Origin: Pseudomonadota bacterium
GTDB taxonomy: Bacteria > Pseudomonadota > Gammaproteobacteria > Pseudomonadales > Azotimanducaceae
Direction: 5' to 3'
Assembly: GCA_009936895.1 (NCBI GenBank)
Contig: JAACDS010000152.1
Span: 1-5,418 of the forward strand
Length of the DNA stretch: 5,418 nucleotides
The translations under genes and the position numbers were made by a program. Shown here in pieces: positions 1-5,297 of the stretch. Each line of letters starts with the position of its first letter. Position 1 is the stretch's first letter. Below the pieces are notes generated by a model that was not told the origin of the DNA, did no database searches, and was given only the letters and a program-made list of their open reading frames with translations.

Positions 1-1407
1 GAACTGGTTTTCCGCCATTTCACCAACAGATCGGATACGGCGGTTACCTAGGTGGTCAATATCGTCCACGGTACCCTTACCGTTACGAATATCGATCAAG
101 GTCTTCAACACGTCGACAATATCTTCTCTGGACAGCGTGCCTTCGCCAACAATCTCTTCACGACCAAGCCGGCGGTTAAACTTCATCCGCCCGACGGCAG
201 AAAGGTCGTAACGATCGTTTGAGAAAAACAGGTTGCCAAACAAGTTCTCGGCAGATTCCTTCGTTGGCGGTTCGCCAGGACGCATCATGCGATAGATTTC
301 CACCAAGGCCTCCAAGCGATTTGAGCTTGGGTCGACACGCATGGTGTCAGAAATGAACGGGCCACAGTCCAAATCGTTGGTGTAAATCGTTTCAAAGCTG
401 CTGACTTTCAGCTCAAACAGCTGTTCAAGCACTTCTTCTGTGATTATCGAGTTGCAAGGAATGGCCACCTCACCAGTGGACTCGTCGACGATATCCTTCG
501 CCGTGATCTGCTCCAACAGATATTCTCGTGGCACCCCAAGTTTCTTCATGCCGCTGTCTTCGATCAGCCGCACATGTCTGGCGGTAATACGTCGCCCCAT
601 CTCAACGATGGTTTTCCCGTTCGGACCGGCGATATCAAATGTAGCGACTTCGCCACGTAAGCGTTCAGCAATCAGATTGATTGAAACGTCTTCGCCCTTG
701 ATCGTGACCGTATTGGTCTCAAAGAACGTTTCAAGAATTTCTTCGCTTGAATACTCAAGGGCCCGCAGAATAATTGATGCAGGCAGCTTGCGGCGGCGAT
801 CGATACGAACGAAGACCGCGTCTTTTGGATCAAACTCAAAGTCCAACCAAGACCCTCGGTATGGAATAACGCGAGCGTTATACAAAAGCTTACCGGAACT
901 GTGGGTCTTGCCTTTGTCGTGATCGAAGAAAACACCGGGCGACCGGTGCAGCTGAGACACGACTACGCGCTCAGTACCGTTGATCACAAAGGTACCGTTC
1001 TCTGTCATGAGCGGAATTTCGCCCATGTAGACTTCTTGCTCTTTTACGTCTTTGACTTTCTTGCTGGATGACTCTTTGTCATAAATGATCAGCCGCACTT
1101 TGACTCGCAGCGGGGCCGCATAGGTAATGCTGCGAGACACACACTCTTTAACGTCGAAGGTGGGCTCACCCAGCCGGTAATCTACGTATTCAAGCTCTGC
1201 GCTGCCGGAGTAACTGGCAATGGGAAAGACAGATTTGAATGCCGCGTGCAGGCCGGATTCGGCGCGATCTTCGGGACCGGTGCCAACCTGCAAAAATTTG
1301 TTGTAAGAGTCGGTTTGGATTGCCAACAAGTACGGCAACTCCATTTTTTCGGACAATTTGCCGAAATCTTTCCGAATGCGCTTCCTTTCAGTAAAGCTGT
1401 ACGCCAT
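1..1407 (-). CDS. rpoB: RNA polymerase beta subunit, N-terminal 469 residues (3' end outside window)
   Basis: This is the start of the beta subunit of DNA-dependent RNA polymerase, which forms one side of the active-site cleft. The frame is open from an ATG at 1405-1407 to the left edge without a stop. The N-terminus (MAYSFTERKRIRKDFGK) and internal blocks such as SQLHRSPGVFF (residues 151-161), YRGSWLDFEFDPKD and, at the edge, DHLGNRRIRSVGEMAENQF closely match E. coli RpoB, with the numbering about 4-5 residues ahead. The fragment covers the beta1/protrusion and lobe regions. It ends about 40 residues before rifampicin cluster I, so resistance there cannot be judged; V150, equivalent to E. 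coli V146 in the N-terminal rifampicin site, is wild type. The start is backed by AGGAG (1414-1418) six bases upstream. It lies 136 bases after rplL, with hairpins between that may set its expression relative to L12. No frameshift was seen when the whole fragment was translated. Confidence 0.98.
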   Translation of the reverse strand, partial: MAYSFTERKRIRKDFGKLSEKMELPYLLAIQTDSYNKFLQVGTGPEDRAESGLHAAFKSVFPIASYSGSAELEYVDYRLGEPTFDVKECVSRSITYAAPLRVKVRLIIYDKESSSKKVKDVKEQEVYMGEIPLMTENGTFVINGTERVVVSQLHRSPGVFFDHDKGKTHSSGKLLYNARVIPYRGSWLDFEFDPKDAVFVRIDRRRKLPASIILRALEYSSEEILETFFETNTVTIKGEDVSINLIAERLRGEVATFDIAGPNGKTIVEMGRRITARHVRLIEDSGMKKLGVPREYLLEQITAKDIVDESTGEVAIPCNSIITEEVLEQLFELKVSSFETIYTNDLDCGPFISDTMRVDPSSNRLEALVEIYRMMRPGEPPTKESAENLFGNLFFSNDRYDLSAVGRMKFNRRLGREEIVGEGTLSREDIVDVLKTLIDIRNGKGTVDDIDHLGNRRIRSVGEMAENQF

Positions 1408-1413
1408 GCGAAT

Positions 1414-1418
1414 CTCCT
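1414..1418 (-). promoter_or_regulatory. Ribosome binding site of rpoB
   Basis: On the minus strand AGGAG stands six bases before the ATG at 1405-1407. It fixes the rpoB start, which agrees with the start of E. coli RpoB. Confidence 0.85.
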
Positions 1419-1440
1419 ACCTAATGATCATCGAATCCAA

Positions 1441-1461
1441 CGTGCTTTTTTCGCAAGCACG
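1441..1461 (-). promoter_or_regulatory. Second small hairpin upstream of rpoB
   Basis: On the transcript CGTGCTT pairs with AAGCACG (7 perfect base pairs) around the loop GCGAAAA. It begins just after the TTTT that follows the larger hairpin and ends 22 bases before the rpoB ribosome binding site. It is not followed by a T run, so it is not a terminator by itself. It might shape processing or translation of rpoB. Confidence 0.45.
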
Positions 1462-1464
1462 AAA

Positions 1465-1508
1465 AGCTGGCGTCAGGTCGTCGATTTTTTCGACGGCCTG
1501 ACCCAGCT
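1465..1508 (-). promoter_or_regulatory. Long hairpin in the rplL-rpoB spacer (candidate attenuator or RNase III site)
   Basis: On the transcript strand the arms AGCTGG-GTCAGG-C-CGTCGA and TCGACG-A-CCTGAC-G-CCAGCT can form 18 base pairs, broken by one C-A mismatch and one bulged G, around a five-A loop. TTTT and then CGTGCTT follow the stem. The position, after rplL and before rpoB, is where E. coli has a partial terminator and an RNase III processing site that lower rpoBC expression relative to the ribosomal proteins. I see the stem directly; the function is inferred from position. The short T run suggests partial rather than full termination, and the long duplex would also suit RNase III. 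Confidence 0.7.
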
Positions 1509-1543
1509 GTATTACGTCAACAAAAATGCTAACTGCAATCGAA

Positions 1544-1930
1544 CTACTTAAGTTCAACCGTAGCGCCAGCCTCTTCAAGCTGCTTTTGCACGTCGTCTGC
1601 TTCGTCCTTGCTAACGCCTTCCTTGATAGCAGAAGGAGCGTCATCAACTAGAGCCTTAGCTTCTTTCAAGCCCAAACCGGTGATGGCACGAACGGCCTTA
1701 ATGACGTTTACTTTCTTGTCGCCAGCAGAGGCTAGCATCACGTCAAACTCGGTCTGCTCTTCAGCGCCACCGGCGCCGGCGTCGCCGCCTCCGGCCGCTG
1801 GAGCCGCTACAGCGACTGCTGCTGCTGCAGAAACACCAAACTTTTCTTCCATATCTGCGATCAGCTCAACAACGTCCATGACGCTCATTTCCGCGATTGC
1901 ATTCAATACATCATCTTTTGACAATGACAT
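1544..1930 (-). CDS. rplL: 50S ribosomal protein L7/L12
   Basis: L7/L12 forms dimers on the L10 stalk of the large subunit, where it recruits and stimulates the translation GTPases (IF2, EF-Tu, EF-G, RF3). The 128 residues show the three usual parts. An N-terminal dimerisation helix pair covers about 1-33 (MSVMDVVELIADMEEKFGVS region). A flexible hinge rich in Ala and Gly covers about 34-59. The globular C-terminal domain starts near EQTEFDV (58-64) and holds the factor-binding block NVIKAVRAITGLGLKEAK (75-92). E. coli L12 has 121 residues; the extra length is mostly in the hinge, which contains GGG and GAGG. The ATG at 1928-1930 has AGGAG (1938-1942) seven bases upstream, and the stop is TAG. 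It follows rplJ by 37 bases, and translational coupling with rplJ is likely. L12 is needed in several copies per L10, so its own strong ribosome binding site makes sense. Confidence 0.98.
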   Translation of the reverse strand: MSLSKDDVLNAIAEMSVMDVVELIADMEEKFGVSAAAAVAVAAPAAGGGDAGAGGAEEQTEFDVMLASAGDKKVNVIKAVRAITGLGLKEAKALVDDAPSAIKEGVSKDEADDVQKQLEEAGATVELK

Positions 1931-1937
1931 TCCATTT

Positions 1938-1942
1938 CTCCT
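1938..1942 (-). promoter_or_regulatory. Ribosome binding site of rplL
   Basis: AGGAG on the minus strand, seven bases before the ATG at 1928-1930, in the 37-base rplJ-rplL gap. A strong site fits the need to make several L12 copies per L10. Confidence 0.8.
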
Positions 1943-1967
1943 AATTATCTAAAGCGAATCTTGAGTT

Positions 1968-2498
1968 TTACGCTTCTGCTTCTTTCTGATCTTTGACCGC
2001 AGCCACCACACGTACCATCTTGCCGGGAACCTCGTTCAAGGTTTGAGCCAGCTTGATAATCGGTGCCTGCATTACGCTCATCAACTGTGATCGTGCTTCA
2101 TCCAGCGTAGGCAGCTTCGCGACGCGATCAATTTGATCGGCAGGAAGTAATGCGCCCCCAATGGACAAGGCCTTGATCTCAAGTTCTTCAAAGTCTTTTG
2201 CGTAATCTTTTAGCAGTCTCGCTGCAGAACCCGGGTCTTCCGTAGAAAACGCCAGCAACGTGGGACCCACCAGGGCGTCGTTAAGACACTCAAAGTCTGT
2301 ACCCTCTACAGCTCGCTTAACCAACGTGTTTCGAACCACGCGCAGATACACACCAGTCTCTCGCGCTTTAACGCGAAGTTCCGTCATCTCTGCAACAGTC
2401 AAACCACGATAGTCAGCCAAGACAGCCGACAAAGCAGATGTAGCAGCATCGTTAACCTCAGCAACAATTTCTTGTTTCTGTTCAAGTCTTAACGCCAC
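1968..2498 (-). CDS. rplJ: 50S ribosomal protein L10
   Basis: L10 anchors the L12 dimers at the base of the stalk on 23S rRNA beside L11; with L12 bound it also represses translation of its own operon. I place the start at GTG (2496-2498), giving 176 residues beginning MALRLEQKQEIVAEV, as in other L10 proteins, with AGGAG (2505-2509) six bases upstream. An in-frame TTG at 2517-2519 would add seven residues, but it lies upstream of the AGGAG and is unlikely. The N-terminal RNA-binding domain includes VVRNTLVKRAVEG (54-66) and VGPTLLAFS (77-85). The C-terminal helix that holds L12 (about 134-172) is roughly ten residues longer than in E. coli L10 (165 residues total), the extra part being within QAPIIKLAQTLNEVPGK (144-160). 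This may add an L12 dimer site. The stop is TAA; rplL follows 37 bases later. Confidence 0.97.
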   Translation of the reverse strand: MALRLEQKQEIVAEVNDAATSALSAVLADYRGLTVAEMTELRVKARETGVYLRVVRNTLVKRAVEGTDFECLNDALVGPTLLAFSTEDPGSAARLLKDYAKDFEELEIKALSIGGALLPADQIDRVAKLPTLDEARSQLMSVMQAPIIKLAQTLNEVPGKMVRVVAAVKDQKEAEA

Positions 2499-2504
2499 AC
2501 TTTT

Positions 2505-2509
2505 CTCCT
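2505..2509 (-). promoter_or_regulatory. Ribosome binding site that decides the rplJ start
   Basis: AGGAG on the minus strand, six bases before GTG at 2496-2498. Its position rules in favour of the GTG start over the TTG at 2517-2519. It lies four bases after a strong hairpin (2514-2540), so its exposure could be controlled by leader folding. Confidence 0.85.
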
Positions 2510-2513
2510 TTTC

Positions 2514-2540
2514 AACCAATCTCGCAGAACGAGATCGGTC
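2514..2540 (-). promoter_or_regulatory. Hairpin next to the rplJ ribosome binding site
   Basis: On the transcript GACCGATCTCG pairs with CGAGATTGGTT (11 pairs including two G-T wobbles) around the loop TTCTG. The 3' arm ends four bases before AGGAG of rplJ. No T run follows, so it is not a terminator. It probably belongs to the leader fold that controls access of ribosomes to rplJ. Confidence 0.55.
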
Positions 2541-2547
2541 ACGTTAT

Positions 2548-2571
2548 CGAATACTGCTAATGCAGTGTTCG
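2548..2571 (-). promoter_or_regulatory. Stem-loop within the rplJ leader
   Basis: CGAACACTGC and GCAGTATTCG form nine base pairs with one C-A mismatch around the tetraloop ATTA. It sits seven bases upstream of the hairpin at 2514-2540. The role is not known from sequence; it is likely part of the leader architecture. Confidence 0.5.
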
Positions 2572-2819
2572 TTAGCGGCGAGCCTCTTTCGCTTCAGACC
2601 CTTGACCCGGTAACAGGCTTTCGGTTCTTAAACTCTCGGAGACGAATTTCAAGGGATCCGGCTGAGCCTTCATCCTATCTATTCTTTCGCTACATTGAGC
2701 GACTCACCATCTGCGTAGGCAATTAAGCTTCGCTGTTATCCAGCTAGGCCCCTACGGTTTTTGACGGCTTGGGGATAGCTAGCCACCCCCAACCTCCAAA
2801 TTCATCCATCCCCAGACCG

Positions 2820-2849
2820 ATTAACTGGCCTGAAGAGTTGCTTGATCAA
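2820..2849 (-). promoter_or_regulatory. Weak candidate promoter for rplJL
   Basis: On the minus strand TTGATC (2844-2849) and GTTAAT (2820-2825) are 18 bases apart, each matching four of six bases of the sigma-70 consensus. The -10 overlaps the rplA stop codon, so transcription would start about 2812 and make the full rplJ leader. E. coli also has a promoter ahead of rplJ. The match is modest and chance is possible. Confidence 0.25.
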
Positions 2850-3519
2850 TTGACACACCAGGGCCCATGGTCGTGGACAGCGTCACTTTCTTTAAATAAA
2901 TGCCCTTAGCCGATGCTGGCTTAGCCTTTCTCAAATCCGCCATTAACGCCTCGACGTTCTCACGAATTTGCAGCGGATCAAAACCTACCTGGCCAACGCT
3001 GCCGTGAATAATGCCCGCTTTATCGGTACGAAACTGTACCTGACCGGCTTTCGCATTATTCACCGCAGTAACAACATCCGGTGTCACCGTGCCAGTCTTT
3101 GGATTAGGCATTAAGCCTCGAGGACCCAATACTTTACCTAGTTGACCAACAATACGCATTGCGTCTGGCGTCGCGATCACGACGTCGAAATCCATTTCGC
3201 CGCCCTTCACTTTCTCGGCGAGGTCATCAAAACCGACGAGATCAGCGCCAGCTGCCAACGCTTTTTCAGCGTTTTCGCCCTGAGCAAATACAGCCACTCT
3301 GACGGTCTTACCGGTACCGTGGGGCAATGTGGTCGCACCGCGAACCACTTGATCCGATTTACGAGGGTCGACGCCCAGATTTACCGAGATATCAAAGGAT
3401 TCTTTGAACTTCGTGCCGGCCAATTCATTAAGAAGAGCCACAGCCTCGTCGATACCATAGGCCTTATCAGCATCAATCTTTTCTGCAATCGCGCGCATGC
3501 GCTTACTTAGCTTTGCCAT
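2821..3519 (-). CDS. rplA: 50S ribosomal protein L1
   Basis: L1 forms the mobile stalk at the E-site side of the large subunit and helps move deacylated tRNA out. In E. coli it also represses translation of rplK-rplA by binding their mRNA. The 232-residue protein (E. coli 234) begins MAKLSKRMRAIAEKIDADKAYG and carries the family hallmarks KSDQVVRGATTLPHGTGK, MDFDVVIATPDAM and VLGPRGLMPNPKTGTVTPDV. Domain I is split by the inserted domain II in this family. Near the C-terminus KGIYLKKVTLSTTMGPGVSID matches the conserved end. The ATG at 3517-3519 follows the rplK TAA with no gap; GGAGG (3528-3532), inside the last rplK codons, stands eight bases upstream. Coupled translation with rplK is therefore likely. 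The stop is TAA at 2821-2823. Confidence 0.98.
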   Translation of the reverse strand: MAKLSKRMRAIAEKIDADKAYGIDEAVALLNELAGTKFKESFDISVNLGVDPRKSDQVVRGATTLPHGTGKTVRVAVFAQGENAEKALAAGADLVGFDDLAEKVKGGEMDFDVVIATPDAMRIVGQLGKVLGPRGLMPNPKTGTVTPDVVTAVNNAKAGQVQFRTDKAGIIHGSVGQVGFDPLQIRENVEALMADLRKAKPASAKGIYLKKVTLSTTMGPGVSIDQATLQAS

Positions 3520-3951
3520 TTAGACACCCTCCACATCAATACCCGAAGCCCGAGCGGTCCCTGCGATGGTTCGCACAGCGGCGTCCATATCAGCTGCCGT
3601 CAAATCGGGCATTTTCATCTTGGCAATTTCTTCCAACTGCTCGCGATTGACCTTCGCAACTTTCACCGTGTCAGGAGTCGATGAACCTTTAGCGATTCCA
3701 GCAGCCTTACGAAGCAACACGGCCGCAGGCGGTGTTTTCGTCACGAATGTAAAGGATCGATCGGCATAAACCGTGATAACGACCGGAATCGGGAGTCCCT
3801 GCTCTACCGATTGGGTCTGGGCGTTAAACGCCTTACAAAAATCCATGATGTTCACACCATGCTGGCCCAACGCCGGCCCTACCGGTGGGCTGGGATTCGC
3901 CTGACCCGCTGCAACCTGCAGCTTGATGTACGCTTCAACCTTCTTAGCCAT
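3520..3951 (-). CDS. rplK: 50S ribosomal protein L11
   Basis: L11 binds the GTPase-centre RNA of 23S rRNA at the base of the L10-L12 stalk. It is needed for activation of RelA during amino-acid starvation and forms part of the thiostrepton site. The 143 residues (E. coli 142) begin MAKKVEAYIKLQVAAGQANP. The proline-rich N-terminal segment PSPPVGPALGQHGVNIMDF (20-38) includes P23 and P26, in the region where thiostrepton-resistance changes occur; nothing there looks altered. The C-terminal RNA-binding domain includes KTPPAAVLLRKAAG and ends GTARASGIDVEGV. The ATG at 3949-3951 has AGGAG (3958-3962) six bases upstream. It is 117 bases after nusG, and its stop codon abuts rplA. Confidence 0.98.
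   Translation of the reverse strand: MAKKVEAYIKLQVAAGQANPSPPVGPALGQHGVNIMDFCKAFNAQTQSVEQGLPIPVVITVYADRSFTFVTKTPPAAVLLRKAAGIAKGSSTPDTVKVAKVNREQLEEIAKMKMPDLTAADMDAAVRTIAGTARASGIDVEGV
3527..3532 (-). promoter_or_regulatory. rplA ribosome binding site inside the end of rplK
   Basis: GGAGGG on the minus strand encodes part of the last rplK codons (Val-Glu-Gly-Val) and stands about eight bases before the rplA ATG, which directly follows the rplK TAA. This arrangement favours reinitiation by ribosomes finishing L11 and so equal output of L11 and L1. Confidence 0.75.
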
Positions 3952-4068
3952 GCTTTACTCCTTGCGGGTACCAACGTGAGGACCTTTAATCCCTAACTCC
4001 CCGGGGTTATGACCCTGCAGCGGCAAACTGCAGCGTCTTTTCGTTTTCTTGCTGTTTGCGTGGTGCGC
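3952..4068 (-). promoter_or_regulatory. nusG-rplK spacer, expected site of L11-operon leader and L1 control
   Basis: This 117-base gap holds the rplK ribosome binding site (AGGAG at 3958-3962). Upstream of it GGTCC can pair with GGTACC around TCACGTT (about 3967-3984), inside a possible outer CGGG/CCCG pair. Further upstream, CTGCAG-TTTGCCG-CTGCAG can form a six-pair stem (4015-4033). No stem is followed by a T run on the minus strand, so no terminator is evident. In E. coli this gap carries a promoter and the mRNA site where L1 represses its operon. I could not recognise a good sigma-70 promoter or assign the L1 site with confidence. Confidence 0.35.
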
Positions 4069-4602
4069 CTAACCCTTCTCAACCTGACCAAAATCAAGCT
4101 CAACCGGGGTCGAACGACCAAAAATAGTCACCGCGACGCGCAATCGACTCTTTTCATAATTTACTTCTTCAACAACGCCATTGAAATCATTAAACGGCCC
4201 GTCCGTCACACGAACAATTTCGCCCGGCTCAAAGACTGTCTTCGGTGTCGCTTTTTCACTACCGGCTGCGACGCGATCTAAAATGGCCGCGGCCTCCCGG
4301 GGCGATAACGGCGCAGGCTGATCGGCCTTGCCACCAATGAAACCCATCACCCGCGGTGTTTCTTTGACCAGGTGCCAGGTGTCATCGTTGAGCTCCATTT
4401 CCACCAGCACGTAGCCTGGAAAAAATTTACGTTCGCTGCGGCGCTTCTGCCCGCCACGCATCTCTACCACTTCTTCCGTCGGCACCAAAATCTCGCCAAA
4501 ACTCTCTTGATGGCTTGAGAGATTGACACGCTCTTGTAGCGCCCGGGCAACGTTTTTTTCAAACCCGGAGTAGGCGTGCACGACGTACCAATTTTTCGAC
4601 AT
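4069..4602 (-). CDS. nusG: Transcription termination/antitermination factor NusG
   Basis: NusG binds the beta-prime clamp and beta lobe of RNA polymerase, suppresses pausing, and through its C-terminal domain contacts either Rho or ribosomal protein S10. The 177 residues (E. coli 181) begin MSKNWYVVHAYSGFE. The NGN domain spans about 4-110 with SERKFFPGYVLVEM and TPRVMGFIGG blocks. A linker follows, then the KOW domain from about 124 (FEPGEIVRVTDGPFNDFNGV) to the end. F161 in TIFGRSTPVELDF matches the E. coli residue F165 that contacts S10 and Rho. The N-terminus is four residues shorter than in E. coli. The ATG at 4600-4602 lies six bases after the secE stop, without a clear Shine-Dalgarno sequence, so coupling to secE translation is likely. 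The stop is TAA-family at the left end, followed by the rplK leader. Confidence 0.98.
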   Translation of the reverse strand: MSKNWYVVHAYSGFEKNVARALQERVNLSSHQESFGEILVPTEEVVEMRGGQKRRSERKFFPGYVLVEMELNDDTWHLVKETPRVMGFIGGKADQPAPLSPREAAAILDRVAAGSEKATPKTVFEPGEIVRVTDGPFNDFNGVVEEVNYEKSRLRVAVTIFGRSTPVELDFGQVEKG

Positions 4603-4608
4603 TCTGGA

Positions 4609-4977
4609 TTACCCGATAATTGAGCTGACGATCCAGCCCAGCAGGGAGTCTAATCCCCATAAAATAAGTGCGAAAACGAAGACGATGGCAATAACAACCA
4701 AGGTGGTTTGTGTGGTCTCTTGATTACTTGGCCAAACAACCCGTCGAACTTCTGTGCGGGCTTCCTTGAGCAACGACCAAATAGCCTTGCCTCGTTCAGT
4801 CTGCAACGCCAACAATATGGCCACCGCCGCTGTTGCCAGCAATCCGGCAACGCGCAACAACAGCATTTCGTCTTGGTAGTACCAATTCGCGAATACGCCG
4901 CCAGCTAATAGCGCGACAACAACCAGCCACTTTAGCCAGTCTAGAGATCCTGCTTTATTTTCTACGCTGGTATTCAA
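4609..4977 (-). CDS. secE: Preprotein translocase subunit SecE
   Basis: SecE is the essential clamp-like subunit of the SecYEG channel in the inner membrane and stabilises SecY. The 122-residue protein has three hydrophobic segments, as in E. coli (127 residues): about 15-34, 39-59 and 92-120. Before the third lies the hallmark amphipathic stretch EARTEVRRVVWPSNQET (72-88), the most conserved part of the family. The start is TTG at 4975-4977: an in-frame TAG lies just upstream (4987-4989), no ATG occurs before residue 38, and AGGA (4985-4988) stands seven bases before the TTG. nusG follows six bases after the TAA stop. The gap to the tRNA-Trp gene is 82 bases, where I see no clear promoter, so secE may be transcribed with the tRNA. 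Confidence 0.96.
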   Translation of the reverse strand: MNTSVENKAGSLDWLKWLVVVALLAGGVFANWYYQDEMLLLRVAGLLATAAVAILLALQTERGKAIWSLLKEARTEVRRVVWPSNQETTQTTLVVIAIVFVFALILWGLDSLLGWIVSSIIG

Positions 4978-4984
4978 GCTAATT

Positions 4985-4988
4985 TCCT
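4985..4988 (-). promoter_or_regulatory. Ribosome binding site that decides the secE TTG start
   Basis: AGGA on the minus strand stands seven bases before TTG at 4975-4977. Because an in-frame TAG overlaps it (4987-4989), no start further upstream is possible. Confidence 0.7.
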
Positions 4989-5059
4989 AACTGCGTCCGT
5001 ACGCGGTAACGTAACCTTTCCAATTTTGCTGCCGTTACTTCTCACATAAGCGAAGTAAA

Positions 5060-5135
<76 letters not shown>

Positions 5136-5256
5136 ATCGAAAGAATCCTCGCTTCGAAGAACCTTTTTCGCTCACGCCGTCAGGCGCAGCTCGTTTCGAT
5201 CAATGTCGCGCACCGGTGCGTTGGTTTCAGTTCCTTCCATCCACACTTTTTCTTCG

Positions 5257-5290
5257 CAAAGACAACAAAGGAGCGATACCGCTCCTGTGT
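5257..5290 (-). terminator. Probable intrinsic terminator of tuf
   Basis: On the transcript AGGAGCG (5280-5286) pairs with CGCTCCT (5269-5275) around GTAT, and the stem can be lengthened by ACA/TGT after one mismatch. A T-rich but interrupted run, TTTGTTGTCTTTG, follows. It lies about 45 bases after the tuf stop. The interrupted T run suggests that termination could be incomplete, leaving some read-through into tRNA-Trp. Confidence 0.6.
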
Positions 5291-5297
5291 TATTTTG

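Larger units (their letters stand above)
2499..2820 (-). promoter_or_regulatory. rplJ leader region, probable L10 leader RNA
   Basis: This 322-base stretch between rplA and rplJ has no supported gene. In E. coli and many other bacteria the matching place holds a long leader RNA that binds the L10-L12 complex and represses translation of rplJL. Visible transcript-strand structures are: CGTAGG (2751-2756) pairing with CCTACG (2714-2719), enclosing GCTG-GATAA-CAGC (2732-2744); a CGAACACTGC/GCAGTATTCG hairpin with loop ATTA (2548-2571, one mismatch); and an 11-pair hairpin next to the ribosome binding site (2514-2540). There is also a TTGGGG/CCCCAA stem at about 2770-2793 with no T run after it, so no terminator is evident between rplA and rplJ. 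I cannot place the L10-binding kink-turn by eye. The identity is inferred from position, length and structure; an Rfam L10 leader covariance search would decide. Confidence 0.6.

Noticed and set aside
440..922. A 160-codon open frame on the plus strand, and an 87-codon minus-strand frame at 672-935
   Set aside because: Both lie inside rpoB in other frames, and the translations have no recognisable family features. rpoB reads through without interruption.
1608..1952. Plus-strand open frame opposite rplL
   Set aside because: It is the antisense of the Ala/Gly-rich rplL sequence; its low-complexity translation follows from that composition.
2761..2790. TTGACG on the plus strand as a -35 element
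   Set aside because: No -10-like hexamer follows at a suitable distance, and no plus-strand gene lies downstream.
2770..2793. TTGGGG/CCCCAA stem after rplA as a terminator
   Set aside because: The stem is followed on the transcript by GCCGTCAAAAACC with no T run, so termination is not supported.
3142..3510. Plus-strand open frame opposite rplA
   Set aside because: It is antisense to a highly conserved ribosomal protein gene, with no ribosome binding site or family resemblance that I can see.
3998..4013. CCCCGGGG-centred dyad in the nusG-rplK gap as an operator
   Set aside because: The symmetry is imperfect when extended, and a short GC run like this is common by chance.
4009..4281. Plus-strand open frame over the nusG end and the nusG-rplK gap
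   Set aside because: Mostly antisense to nusG; no sign of a real protein.
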